Shown: positions 1 through 8,160 of the stretch, piece after piece | Numbering within the stretch: the first letter of the stretch is position 1 | Layout of the letters: every line of letters begins with the position of its first letter | Source: Acetobacteraceae bacterium | GTDB taxonomy: Bacteria > Pseudomonadota > Alphaproteobacteria > Acetobacterales > Acetobacteraceae | Reading direction: 5' to 3' | Length of the DNA: 64,000 nt | Assembly (NCBI GenBank): GCA_003164135.1 | Contig: PLSD01000053.1 | Coordinates: forward strand, 22,326 to 86,325 | The notes under the pieces: generated by a model | What the model was told of the DNA's origin: nothing | The model's database searches: none | The model's input: only the letters and a program-made list of their open reading frames with translations | Position numbers and translations under genes: made by a program

Positions 1-502
1 ACGTTTCCAGCACGGCAATGTCGATATCCAGCAGGGCCGCGAGGGCGCCGACATAGATGATGTTCTTGAAGAGCTGGCGCTGGCGCGGGTCGGTGTATTC
101 GCGGTTGCACAGCTCGGTCAGGGGCATGCCGATGACGACGATGTCCGTACGCAGGCGGCTTTCCGGGACCACGCGGCTGGAGTCGTAGAACAAATAGCCG
201 CCGGGGAGGATGGAGGCGAGGTCCTGGTCCCAGGTTTGCGGGTTCATTGCGACCATCAGGTCGGTGCCTTCGCGCGCACCCATGTAGCCGGCCTCGGAGA
301 CGCGGATCTCGTACCAGGTGGGAAGGCCCTGGATGTTGGAGGGAAAAATGTTGCGCGTGGCCGCGGGGACGCCCATGCGCAGGATCGCCTTGCCGAACAT
401 CTGGTTGGCGCTGGCTGAACCGGAGCCGTTGACGTTGGCGAATTTGACGACGAAATCGTTGACGCGGATGAGGCCGTCAACCGGTTTTACGACTTGGAGC
501 AT
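1..502 (-). CDS. 2-oxoacid:acceptor oxidoreductase, alpha subunit with N-terminal gamma domain (partial, cut by left edge)
   Basis: The reverse strand reads openly from an ATG at 502 to the window edge, giving 167 residues. They carry the N-terminal gamma-type domain of 2-oxoacid:ferredoxin oxidoreductases, with the stretch NVNGSGSASANQMFGKAILR near residue 24 and EAGYMGAREGTDLMVAMN further on. This family oxidatively decarboxylates 2-oxoacids (often 2-oxoglutarate or pyruvate) to acyl-CoA and passes electrons to ferredoxin. The start overlaps the end of the preceding flavin/iron-sulfur gene by 16 nt and has an AGGAA ribosome site, so the two are translationally coupled. The exact substrate cannot be told from this fragment; a TPP-binding beta subunit is expected beyond the edge. 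Confidence 0.85.
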   Translation of the reverse strand, partial: MLQVVKPVDGLIRVNDFVVKFANVNGSGSASANQMFGKAILRMGVPAATRNIFPSNIQGLPTWYEIRVSEAGYMGAREGTDLMVAMNPQTWDQDLASILPGGYLFYDSSRVVPESRLRTDIVVIGMPLTELCNREYTDPRQRQLFKNIIYVGALAALLDIDIAVLET

Positions 503-2274
503 GATGTTCCTGCCTGTGCCATATCGAGAAGAAAACGTTGCATGTCCCAGGCACCGGTCGGGCAACGCTCGGCACACATGCCGCAATGCAGACAAACATC
601 CTCGTCCTTGACCATGACGCGGCGGGTTTTGAGTTCACCGGATACGTAAAGGTCCTGGGTAAGGTTAATCGCCGGGGCGCTGAGCCGGCCGCGCAGCTCG
701 GGTTCATCGCCGTTGGCGGTGAAGGTGATGCAGTCTTCCGGGCAGATGTCGACGCAGGCATCGCATTCAATGCAAGCGGAGTCGGCGAAGACGGTCTGCA
801 CATCGCAGTTGAGGCAGCGCTGGGATTCGGCGAGGGCCTGGCTGAGGTCGAAGCCTAGCTCGACTTCGGTTTTGATGTTGGCCAGGGCCGCGGTTTTTTC
901 AGCGTGCGGGACGGCGTAGCGCAGGTCGTTGGAGATTTCGTTGTCGTAGCTCCACTCGTGGATGCCCATTTTCTGGCTGGTCATGCGCACGCCGGGGGCC
1001 GGACGGTCCTCGATGGAGCCGCCCTGGCAGAGACGGTCTATGGAAATCGCCGCCTGGTGGCCGTGGGCGACGGCCCAGATGATGTTTTTGGGGCCGAAAG
1101 CGGCGTCGCCACCGAAGAACACTTTTTCGTGAGTGGAGCGGTGGGTGGTCTCGTCCACCATCGGCATGCCCCAACGGTCGAAGGCAATGCCGATGTCGCG
1201 CTCGATCCAGGGGAAGGAATTCTCCTGGCCGACGGCAACCAGCACGTCATCGCACGGGATATGCACGTCCGGCTCGCCGTTGTTCACCAGCTGGCGGCGG
1301 CCCTTGTCGTCGTAAACGGCATGCACCGTTTCGAACACCACGCCGGTGAGGCGGTTGTTCTCGTGGGTGAATTCCTTCGGGACCAGGAAGTTGAGGATGG
1401 GAATATCCTCATGCATCGCGTCGTCTTTTTCCCACGGGCTGGCCTTCATTTCCTTGAAGCCGCTGCGGACGACGACTTTGACGTCAGTGCCGCCCATGCG
1501 GCGGGCCGAACGGCAGCAGTCCATGGCCGTGTTGCCGCCACCGAGCACGATAACGCGTTTGCCTATGGAGGTGATGTGGCCAAAGGAGACCGAGGAAAGC
1601 CAGTCAATGCCCAGGTGGATGTTGGCGGCTGCCTCCTGGCGGCCGGGAATGTCCAGATCGCGGCCGCGCGGGGCGCCGGAGCCGACGAAAACGGCGTCGT
1701 AGCCCTCGTCGAGCAGGCTCTTCAGGCTGTTCACACGGGTGCCGAAGCGGGTTTCGACGCCGAGGTCGAGGATGTAGCCGACTTCCTCGTCGATGACTTC
1801 CTCGGGCAGGCGGAATTTGGGAATCTGGGTGCGGACCATGCCGCCGCCCTTCTGGCCCTCGTCGAAAATGGTGATCTCGTAGCCCAGCGGCGCCAGGTCG
1901 CGCGCCACGGTCAGCGAGGCCGGGCCGGCACCGACCAGCGCGATGCGCTTGCCGTTTTTGCTGGAAGCGGGGGCCGGCATGCGGCCGGAAACATCGCCTT
2001 TGTAGTCAGCGGCGACGCGCTTGAGCCGGCAGATTGCCACCGGTTCTTCCTCGACGCGGCCGCGCCGGCACGCCGGTTCGCAAGGGCGGTCGCAGGTGCG
2101 GCCCAGAATGCCGGGGAATACGTTGGATTTCCAGTTGACCATGTATGCGTCGGCATAACGGCCCGCGGCGATCAAACGGATATATTCGGGAACCGGCGTA
2201 TGTGCCGGGCAGGCCCATTGGCAATCCACGACTTTATGGAAATAGCCGGGATCTTTAATATCGGTCGGCAGCAA
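487..2274 (-). CDS. FAD-dependent oxidoreductase with N- and C-terminal iron-sulfur domains (GltD-like)
   Basis: This 595-residue protein resembles the small subunit of glutamate synthase fused to ferredoxin domains. Residues 18-70 hold an N-terminal cysteine cluster (CQWACPAHT, then GRTCDRPCEPAC). A first dinucleotide fold (VGAGPASLTVARDL) follows near residue 115 and a second (VIVLGGGNTAMDC) near 245. The C-terminus has two ferredoxin-type sites, CIECDACVDICPED and CLHCGMCAERCP, the last near residue 561. It probably moves electrons between NAD(P)H and the 2-oxoacid oxidoreductase encoded immediately downstream, whose start overlaps this stop. It is not a true glutamate synthase subunit, since no gltB lies beside it. 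The family assignment is firm; the electron partner is inferred from the gene overlap. Confidence 0.85.
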   Translation of the reverse strand: MLPTDIKDPGYFHKVVDCQWACPAHTPVPEYIRLIAAGRYADAYMVNWKSNVFPGILGRTCDRPCEPACRRGRVEEEPVAICRLKRVAADYKGDVSGRMPAPASSKNGKRIALVGAGPASLTVARDLAPLGYEITIFDEGQKGGGMVRTQIPKFRLPEEVIDEEVGYILDLGVETRFGTRVNSLKSLLDEGYDAVFVGSGAPRGRDLDIPGRQEAAANIHLGIDWLSSVSFGHITSIGKRVIVLGGGNTAMDCCRSARRMGGTDVKVVVRSGFKEMKASPWEKDDAMHEDIPILNFLVPKEFTHENNRLTGVVFETVHAVYDDKGRRQLVNNGEPDVHIPCDDVLVAVGQENSFPWIERDIGIAFDRWGMPMVDETTHRSTHEKVFFGGDAAFGPKNIIWAVAHGHQAAISIDRLCQGGSIEDRPAPGVRMTSQKMGIHEWSYDNEISNDLRYAVPHAEKTAALANIKTEVELGFDLSQALAESQRCLNCDVQTVFADSACIECDACVDICPEDCITFTANGDEPELRGRLSAPAINLTQDLYVSGELKTRRVMVKDEDVCLHCGMCAERCPTGAWDMQRFLLDMAQAGTSCSKS

Positions 2275-3019
2275 GTCCAGTTCCCTCCAATACCAGCCAT
2301 GACCTGCCAGCTTGGTTCTGGCATCAGGGCTGCTACAGCTTCATCATGCTATCACGGCGTCGAACCCTACCGTGTGGCGAGTGCTTTAGGCGGAATAAAC
2401 CACCCCAGCAACATCGCTCGCATGCACTGGACGCATAGCCCCCGCGCCCCCGGCCCAAGGATGCGGGCGTGGTTTGGGAAAGGAAGGCTAAGGGGCGCTG
2501 CCCCTGGCGTCTCATTTATAGAACTCACAAACTAAGGTGATGGCATGCATGGATGGCGTTTGCGGCTCCTTCGCAGGCGCTAGACCGCCAAGTGCATGCA
2601 TGCTTGCGGCTGGATCGTGGCCAACTCGCGGCGGCGTGCCTCGGCGGCTCCGGCGACGTCCTCGGGTGCCATCAGCTGCTTGCCGAGCATTGGGAGCATA
2701 TGTGCCTCAACCTTCGGCAGCCTTAAGCATCAACTAGGGACGGCGCTCGCTGGCGCTGAGACGGATTTGTGACCTTGCTCCTAGCTGGGCCTTTCAGACG
2801 CCGGTCTCAGAAAAAAACTCAAGGGACATATTTTCAACCTGCTTCCACAAGGTTATTGGCTAACCAAAAGGGGAACGGGTGAGGCCGATGCGGTAATCAA
2901 TCCGACATAATACGGCCCCGAAAAACTCGCTGGCATATAATGTTAAGTTGCAGAATTTTTTCTTGCTCGCGGCTTAAGTTATCGCCATACTGCAGTGCAC
3001 AATAGAGAGGTCAAGCAGC
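2275..3019. other. Non-coding stretch between the oxidoreductase operon and the EPS region
   Basis: About 745 bases without a convincing gene. It carries the divergent upstream regions of the oxidoreductase (minus) and manC (plus), a short GC hairpin at 2484-2507, and scattered short ORFs with no recognisable domain. The part from about 2810 to 3000 is clearly more AT-rich, as expected for the manC promoter. No promoter can be assigned with confidence. Confidence 0.5.
2484..2507. repeat. Short GC hairpin of a family also seen at 41760-41977
   Basis: The sequence aaggctaaggggcgctgcc closely matches the outer arms of the large inverted repeat downstream of the lytic transglycosylase gene (aaggccaaggggctttgcc and its mirrored copy). 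GGGGC and GCCCC pair around a short loop. This looks like one unit of a dispersed intergenic hairpin repeat. Confidence 0.5.
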
Positions 3020-4489
3020 ATGAGTCAGCTCGCCAATCTCATCTCTGCCGCCAGCCAACAGCTGGATTCCGCTTTTGCCGTGACTCCCGTCATTCTTTCC
3101 GGCGGCACCGGTTCGCGGCTCTGGCCGGTTTCACGTCCCAGCTTTCCGAAACAATTCTGGCCTCTTGTTTCGGAACGATCGCTGATCCAGGACACCGCAC
3201 TGCGCTCCATTGGAGACGGATTTGCGGCACCGATCGTGGTCTGTAACGAGGATCACCGTTTTCTCGTCGCCGAGCAGTTGCGGGATATTGGTGTGGCCGG
3301 GAGCCGCATTGTTCTGGAGCCGGTTGGCCGCAATAGCGCCCCGGCCGTTGCCGCGGCGGCATTGCTGGCCGCGGAGGATGATCCGCTTACCGTATTGTGG
3401 ATGATGGCGGCGGATGCCGCCATTGAAGATACCGAGGCGCTGCACGGCGCCCTGGCCAAAGCCTATTTGGCGGCTCTTGCCGGCCATTTTGTAACCTTCG
3501 GCATTAAGGCGGACAGGCCTGAGACCGGCTATGGCTACATAGAGGTCGGTCCGGAGCTGGAGTGTGTTGCCGGCGTGCATGGCGTGAGCCGGTTTCTGGA
3601 AAAGCCGGAACGGGCTGGGGCATTGGCCATGCTCGAGGCCGGGGGGTATCTGTGGAATTCCGGAATGTTTGTCTTCACAGCAAAGACGCTGCTGGAGGAG
3701 ATGGAAATCCACGCCCCCAAGGTTCTGGCCGCGGTGCGCCCCGCCCTGGCGGCCCGCCGCGCCGATCTCGACTTCATCCGGCTTGACCCTGACGCTTTCG
3801 CGGCCTGCCCAGATGTCAGCCTGGACTACGCCGTTGCCGAACATACCGAGCGCGCGGCAGTCGTGCCCACGGATATTGGGTGGTCCGACGTGGGAAGCTG
3901 GAGTGCGTTATGGGAGCTTGGCGCCAAGGATGCCGCCGGTAATGTGACGCATGGCGATGTGCTGTTGGAGAACACCGCCAATTGCTACGTACGTAGCGAT
4001 GGCATGCTGACCGCCGTGATGGGCCTGACCGACGCGGTCGTTATCACAACGGAGGATGCGGTTCTCGTTCTGCACCGGGATTATGCCCAGGATGTGAAAC
4101 AAATTGTTGAACGGCTGAGGGCGGCAAAGCGACATGAGGGGGTTTCGCATAACCGGATTTACCGGCCATGGGGATTTTACGAGCAGTTGATCCAGGGTGA
4201 CAGGTTTCAGGTGAAGCGCATTGTCGTAAACCCTGGAAACAAACTGTCTCTGCAGAAGCATTTCCATAGGGCTGAGCATTGGGTGGTCGTTGCTGGTACC
4301 GCGCTTGTGACGCGGGACGACGAGCAGTTGCTGCTGCGGGAAAATGAGAGCGTGTATTTGCCACTTGGCTGCGTGCACCGGCTGGAGAACCCGGGGAAGA
4401 TTCCGCTGCTGCTGATCGAGGTTCAGTCTGGGGGGTATTTGGGTGAGGATGATATCGTACGGATTGAGGATACTTATGGCCGTCAATAA
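3020..4489 (+). CDS. manC: Mannose-1-phosphate guanylyltransferase / mannose-6-phosphate isomerase
   Basis: The 489-residue product makes GDP-mannose from mannose-1-phosphate and GTP. It also carries the type II phosphomannose isomerase domain, so it may supply mannose-6-phosphate from fructose-6-phosphate. The nucleotidyltransferase signature GGTGSRLWPVSRPSFPKQF lies at residues 28-46. The C-terminal cupin domain (from about residue 345) has RPWGFYEQL, then QKHFHRAEHWVVVAGTA, the metal-binding isomerase region. Length matches the bifunctional family. The start has a GAGAGG site about 10 nt upstream. Its position at the head of the EPS region fits a precursor-supply role, feeding mannosyl transfer and probably the GDP-mannose epimerase at 35009. 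Gene names algA, xanB and cpsB are used for the same enzyme. Confidence 0.93.
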   Translation: MSQLANLISAASQQLDSAFAVTPVILSGGTGSRLWPVSRPSFPKQFWPLVSERSLIQDTALRSIGDGFAAPIVVCNEDHRFLVAEQLRDIGVAGSRIVLEPVGRNSAPAVAAAALLAAEDDPLTVLWMMAADAAIEDTEALHGALAKAYLAALAGHFVTFGIKADRPETGYGYIEVGPELECVAGVHGVSRFLEKPERAGALAMLEAGGYLWNSGMFVFTAKTLLEEMEIHAPKVLAAVRPALAARRADLDFIRLDPDAFAACPDVSLDYAVAEHTERAAVVPTDIGWSDVGSWSALWELGAKDAAGNVTHGDVLLENTANCYVRSDGMLTAVMGLTDAVVITTEDAVLVLHRDYAQDVKQIVERLRAAKRHEGVSHNRIYRPWGFYEQLIQGDRFQVKRIVVNPGNKLSLQKHFHRAEHWVVVAGTALVTRDDEQLLLRENESVYLPLGCVHRLENPGKIPLLLIEVQSGGYLGEDDIVRIEDTYGRQ

Positions 4490-5023
4490 TTTGCCAGTGT
4501 GATCACTCGATTGTCCGCGCCGGGCTGGTGAAGCCGTTTTATCCGAAGGGTGAGACTAGCTGGTGCAGGCCCACTTTTTTGCCGCAGGACGCGCTGATGC
4601 GGAGATTGCGGCAGGGCAGAACGACGCTACATCGGAAGACCTGCGGTTCCGTTCGGCGGAAGATGGCATCTTGACCTTGTGTTCGACACTGTGCCGGCTC
4701 CTCAACGGGAATAATCGTCGAGAATGGTGGAAAGGTACAGCCAGCTCCAGTCAAAACCCTTCAGATTTGTGAGGCGGGTCTGCGAAAGCCGGTTGGGGTA
4801 AGAAAATTGCCCAGGACGCTGAGCGCGCCGGGCGGCCGTTGGTGCAGGCTGTTATTGCGACTTGCAAACATTTCGCCGGACAAAATCCGTGTCAGTATCA
4901 AATCTTCTTGCATTTTCTTGGCGGCTTTGCGCATAGTGTCTACCATCTGGTGAAGGACGGAAGGTACGGCGTCCTGCGTGATGACGATGCCCAGGTGAGT
5001 GGCTTTCCCATAATTCGAGGCGC
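4490..5023. other. Non-coding or decayed stretch after manC
   Basis: About 530 bases between manC and the first acyltransferase. Several ORFs of 60-80 residues occur on both strands, but none shows a known domain, a good ribosome site or a consistent codon pattern. It may hold decayed mobile DNA, but no transposase motif or terminal repeat could be identified. Confidence 0.4.
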
Positions 5024-6283
5024 ATGGCGATGCAACGTGTATCCTATCTGGATGGGCTGAGAGGATTTGCCGCGCTGCAGGTGGTGCTGCTTCACTATCT
5101 TACCGCCTTTGCTCCTGCCATTGCCAATGTAAACCCGGCGATTCCTCACCCCGGATGGGAGGACAGATTCATCCATTCGCCGTGCTTCTTCCTGGCAGAC
5201 GGCTATATGGCCGTATCGATCTTCTTCCTCATCAGCGGGCTCGTGCTGACTTACTCTTTTGAGTCCAGCGCTGATGTTTTTGGAAATCTTCTGGCCCGGC
5301 GCGTGGTGCGGCTTGGGGTTCCGATGGCGGCCTCCGTGCTACTGGGGGCGCTGTGGTTCCTGCTGTTCCCCGGCGCGCACGCGGGTGCCGCAGCCTGGCT
5401 GGGCGGCAATGACTGGCTGCGCAACACGGGGCCGGCGCCGGTGACGGCGGGGCTGGTCGCAAAGGAAATCCTGTTGTGCGGCCTGCTGCTGGGGCATGCG
5501 CATTTTTCGCTGATTCTGCCGGGTAGTTTTGGCGAACGGGCAGGGCTACTGGAATTGTCGCAGTCGCCGAACGCGCCGTTGTGGACGCTGCATCTTGAAT
5601 TATACGGTTCGCTGCTGCTGTTGGGGCTGGTAATGCTGGAGCGCCGTTTGAGTGCGGGTTGGTGCACGGCACTGCGCGTCGCCCTACTGCTGGTTCTGAT
5701 CGCACATCCGCTCGGGCTGTTCATCATCGGCCATTGGGCGGCGAAAATGCTGCAGGCGGAGGCATGGCGCGCGCGGTTGAAGGGGCGCGTAGCGCGCGTG
5801 CTGGCGGTGCTGGCGCTGGGCACGGGAATTGCGATGTCCGCGCATCTTGTTCCTGCTGGGGTTATCCATGGCTTCCTCGCCGCCACGCGGTTTGAGAAAC
5901 TGCCGATGCGGGTTGATGAATTCCATTTCTATTCGCATTTCGGCGCCATCCTCATTTTTTTCGCCGTCCTTGCACTACCCGGCGCGCAGAGCCTGCTGGG
6001 CTCGCGCCTGGGGCTGCTGCTCGGGCGGTATTCCTTCAGCCTCTATCTCGTGCATTTCCCCATCCTGCTCACCGTGACGATGGCGTGCCTGTTGCGGTTG
6101 CATGACGCACCGCCAGCGCTCGCGATTGGCACGGCCAGCGCCTGCGGCCTGGCGGCGACGGTGGTGGCGGCTCTGCTGTTTGAGCGGCTGGTCGACCGGC
6201 CCGCGATTTCCCTCAGCCGTTTTCTAAGGATTTTTGGACGACGCACGCGCGCTCTGCCCGTGGAGGTGGCGCGTGCGCGGTGA
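5024..6283 (+). CDS. Acyltransferase family 3 membrane protein (OafA/YrhL type)
   Basis: A 419-residue membrane protein with about ten hydrophobic segments. The N-terminal family signature is complete: RVSYLDGLRGFAALQVVLLH with the conserved histidine, then FFLISGLVLTYSF and an arginine pair at LLARRVVRLG. Such proteins transfer acetyl or other acyl groups onto sugars of surface polysaccharides at the inner membrane. It lies after manC and overlaps the next, related gene by 11 nt, so the two are probably co-translated. A second ATG two codons later (5030) has a better-spaced GAGG site and could be the real start. The acyl group and target sugar cannot be read from sequence. Confidence 0.9.
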   Translation: MAMQRVSYLDGLRGFAALQVVLLHYLTAFAPAIANVNPAIPHPGWEDRFIHSPCFFLADGYMAVSIFFLISGLVLTYSFESSADVFGNLLARRVVRLGVPMAASVLLGALWFLLFPGAHAGAAAWLGGNDWLRNTGPAPVTAGLVAKEILLCGLLLGHAHFSLILPGSFGERAGLLELSQSPNAPLWTLHLELYGSLLLLGLVMLERRLSAGWCTALRVALLLVLIAHPLGLFIIGHWAAKMLQAEAWRARLKGRVARVLAVLALGTGIAMSAHLVPAGVIHGFLAATRFEKLPMRVDEFHFYSHFGAILIFFAVLALPGAQSLLGSRLGLLLGRYSFSLYLVHFPILLTVTMACLLRLHDAPPALAIGTASACGLAATVVAALLFERLVDRPAISLSRFLRIFGRRTRALPVEVARAR

Positions 6284-7244
6284 TATTGTCCATGATGGCG
6301 GACGCCGGCTCCCCTATCTGGATGGCTGGCGCGGCCTGTGCATCCTCGTCGTGCTGGCGGGGCTGGCCGTGTATGTGGCGTTCTGCGCGGTGTCCTTCAC
6401 GGCGCCGGGATATAAGCATGTGCGGCCCTTGGACGTTGCCGCGGCGCTGCTGCTCCTCAGCAGTTACCGGGTGGAATATTTTGGCCAGAGCCAAGTGCTG
6501 GACCATACCTGGTCGCTCTCCGTCGAGGAACGTTCCTATCTGATGCTGGGGTTGTTGGCTGCATGGCTGCGCGCCCGCACCGCCGCCCTGGCCCGCTTGG
6601 TGATCCTCGCCCTGGCGCTGGTGATGGCCGTGAAAGGGCTTGTGCAGACCTACATCTTTCCCACTAATGACCTCGTGCTGAATGTGCCCGCGCGGCGTTG
6701 GCATGAATATTTTGACGTCTATTGGCGTTCCGACATTCATGCCGCCTCGGTGTTCGCCGCCGCCTTCGTGTATCTGAGTTTCCGCGCCCGGGGCGGTGGC
6801 ACGCTGCCGCCCGCCGCCGTGACCATGCTTGCACTGTGCGGCGTGCTCAGTTTTCTTACCGTGCTGCCCCAGCCAGTTCGTTTTACCATAGGCACCGCCT
6901 GCCTCGCCGTTACCGTCTGTGCCCTGGATGCGCCCTCCAACCCGCTGCGGGGGGTTCTGGCCAGCCGCATCCTCATTCTGTTTGGCACCTGGTCTTATTC
7001 GATTTATATCTGGCAGCAGATATTCTATAAACTTTTCCAGTCGATGCGGGCCTCCGGCGCGCTGACGGCGGTGGAGGGCGGGCTGTTGCGGCCAGCTTTC
7101 ATGCTTGGCGCCTGCATGGCCGGAATTCTCTCCTACCATCTGGTGGAGCGGCCGGCACGGCGCTACATCAATGAACGTTGGACGAGCCCTATGCTGCGGC
7201 ACGTGGCGGTCGTGCCCATGGTGGCGCTGCCCGGAGATCGGTAG
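6273..7244 (+). CDS. Acyltransferase family 3 protein with internal deletion (probably inactive)
   Basis: The 323-residue product is related to its upstream neighbour but is shorter. A GTG start at 6273 is chosen because GGAGGTG lies 5 nt upstream and the gene then overlaps the preceding one by 11 nt. The opening RLPYLDGWRGLCILVVLAG is typical. It then runs directly into LAVYVAFCAVSFTAPG, skipping the catalytic histidine, the usual LSGF helix and the following arginine motif. Later helices and the SLSVEERSYLML segment are intact, and the frame is open to the end. This looks like an in-frame deletion in an O-acyltransferase gene. It may be a non-functional remnant or a regulator or partner of another acyltransferase. 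Confidence 0.75.
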   Translation: MRGDIVHDGGRRLPYLDGWRGLCILVVLAGLAVYVAFCAVSFTAPGYKHVRPLDVAAALLLLSSYRVEYFGQSQVLDHTWSLSVEERSYLMLGLLAAWLRARTAALARLVILALALVMAVKGLVQTYIFPTNDLVLNVPARRWHEYFDVYWRSDIHAASVFAAAFVYLSFRARGGGTLPPAAVTMLALCGVLSFLTVLPQPVRFTIGTACLAVTVCALDAPSNPLRGVLASRILILFGTWSYSIYIWQQIFYKLFQSMRASGALTAVEGGLLRPAFMLGACMAGILSYHLVERPARRYINERWTSPMLRHVAVVPMVALPGDR

Positions 7245-7245
7245 C

Positions 7246-8094
7246 GTGTCAGGTTTTTTCGCGCTTCGGGCCAGGGCGTGCCTTGTGGCCTCCGTTCTGG
7301 GCGGGCTGGCGCTGGGTGGCAGTGCCGTGCTTGGCGCCGCGGGTCAGGCAACCGCGCCGTCGCTTGATCTTAGCGGTTACAGGGTAAGTTTTGATGATGA
7401 ATTCAAAACATTTGACATCTCCGCGCAGGGGCCGGACGGCGTGTGGAAGGCCCACACGCCCTGGCACGGCGATTTCGGCGATGCCGCGTTCGGCGATCCG
7501 GGGCCGGGCGGGCCGTTCTCGCTCACCGCGCAGGGGCTGGCGATTACGGCCACGCGTCAACCTGATGGCAAATGGGTTTCGGGGCTGATCTGCTCGGTGG
7601 ACAAGGATGGGGCGGGGCAGCACGGATTTTCGCAGCAATATGGCTATTTCGAGATGGAGGCGATGCTGCCCAGTGGCCCCGGCACCTGGCCGGCCTTTTG
7701 GTTGATTGGTACCGACAAGACCAGCTCTGCCGCTGAGATCGATGTAATTGAGTATTATGGAAGTTTCACGAAATATTTTCACACCACCGAGCATGTCTGG
7801 GTAAATGGTAGCAACAAATTGCTACGCACGCGGATGGTCGAGGTGCCGGCAGGGAGTCTGTCATCAGGCTATAATAAATTTGGCGTACTCATCACCCCGC
7901 AGATGACGAGCTTTTATCTGAACCGTCACGAATATTGGCGCACACCGACACCGCCGGAATACAGGCAACCAATGTATATCCTCGCCAATCTGGCGCTGGG
8001 TGGCGGCTGGCCCATTGCTGGGCTGACCTCGCCGCAGGTGATGCGAATTGGCTATATCCGGGTGTACCAGAAATTGTCCGCGCCCAAGGATTAA
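7246..8094 (+). CDS. Secreted glycoside hydrolase family 16 (beta-glucanase-like)
   Basis: This 282-residue protein starts at a GTG one base after the stop of the upstream acyltransferase gene. That start gives a clear signal peptide (hydrophobic core CLVASVLGGLALGG, cleavage near GAAGQA). The GH16 active-site motif AEIDVIEYYG places the catalytic pair at about E164 and E169 with D166 between, preceded by GYFEMEAMLPSGPGTWPAFW. GH16 enzymes cleave beta-1,3 or beta-1,4 glucans or galactans. Glycanases like this are common inside EPS clusters, where they trim or release the polymer in the periplasm or outside the cell. The polymer cut here is unknown. A longer ORF start at 7105 lies inside the upstream gene and is rejected. 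Confidence 0.9.
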   Translation: MSGFFALRARACLVASVLGGLALGGSAVLGAAGQATAPSLDLSGYRVSFDDEFKTFDISAQGPDGVWKAHTPWHGDFGDAAFGDPGPGGPFSLTAQGLAITATRQPDGKWVSGLICSVDKDGAGQHGFSQQYGYFEMEAMLPSGPGTWPAFWLIGTDKTSSAAEIDVIEYYGSFTKYFHTTEHVWVNGSNKLLRTRMVEVPAGSLSSGYNKFGVLITPQMTSFYLNRHEYWRTPTPPEYRQPMYILANLALGGGWPIAGLTSPQVMRIGYIRVYQKLSAPKD

Positions 8095-8095
8095 G

Positions 8096-8160
8096 TTTAG
8101 AGCCGGATGACTTCAGATAGAACCGAAAAACGATTCCATCCGAAGTCATCCGGCTCTAAA
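8096..8160. repeat. Perfect 19-bp inverted repeat between convergent genes
   Basis: TTTAGAGCCGGATGACTTC at 8096-8114 is mirrored exactly at 8142-8160, with a 27-nt loop that can itself partly pair. It lies between the convergent GH16 and sulfotransferase genes and contains the stop codon of the latter. It may act as a two-way terminator. Its perfect long stem also resembles dispersed palindromic repeats of alphaproteobacterial gene gaps. Confidence 0.75.

Noticed and set aside
904..2535. 543-codon open frame antisense to the FAD/iron-sulfur oxidoreductase gene
   Set aside because: It lies opposite a gene with clear domains, has no recognisable domain and reflects high GC, which leaves long antisense frames open.
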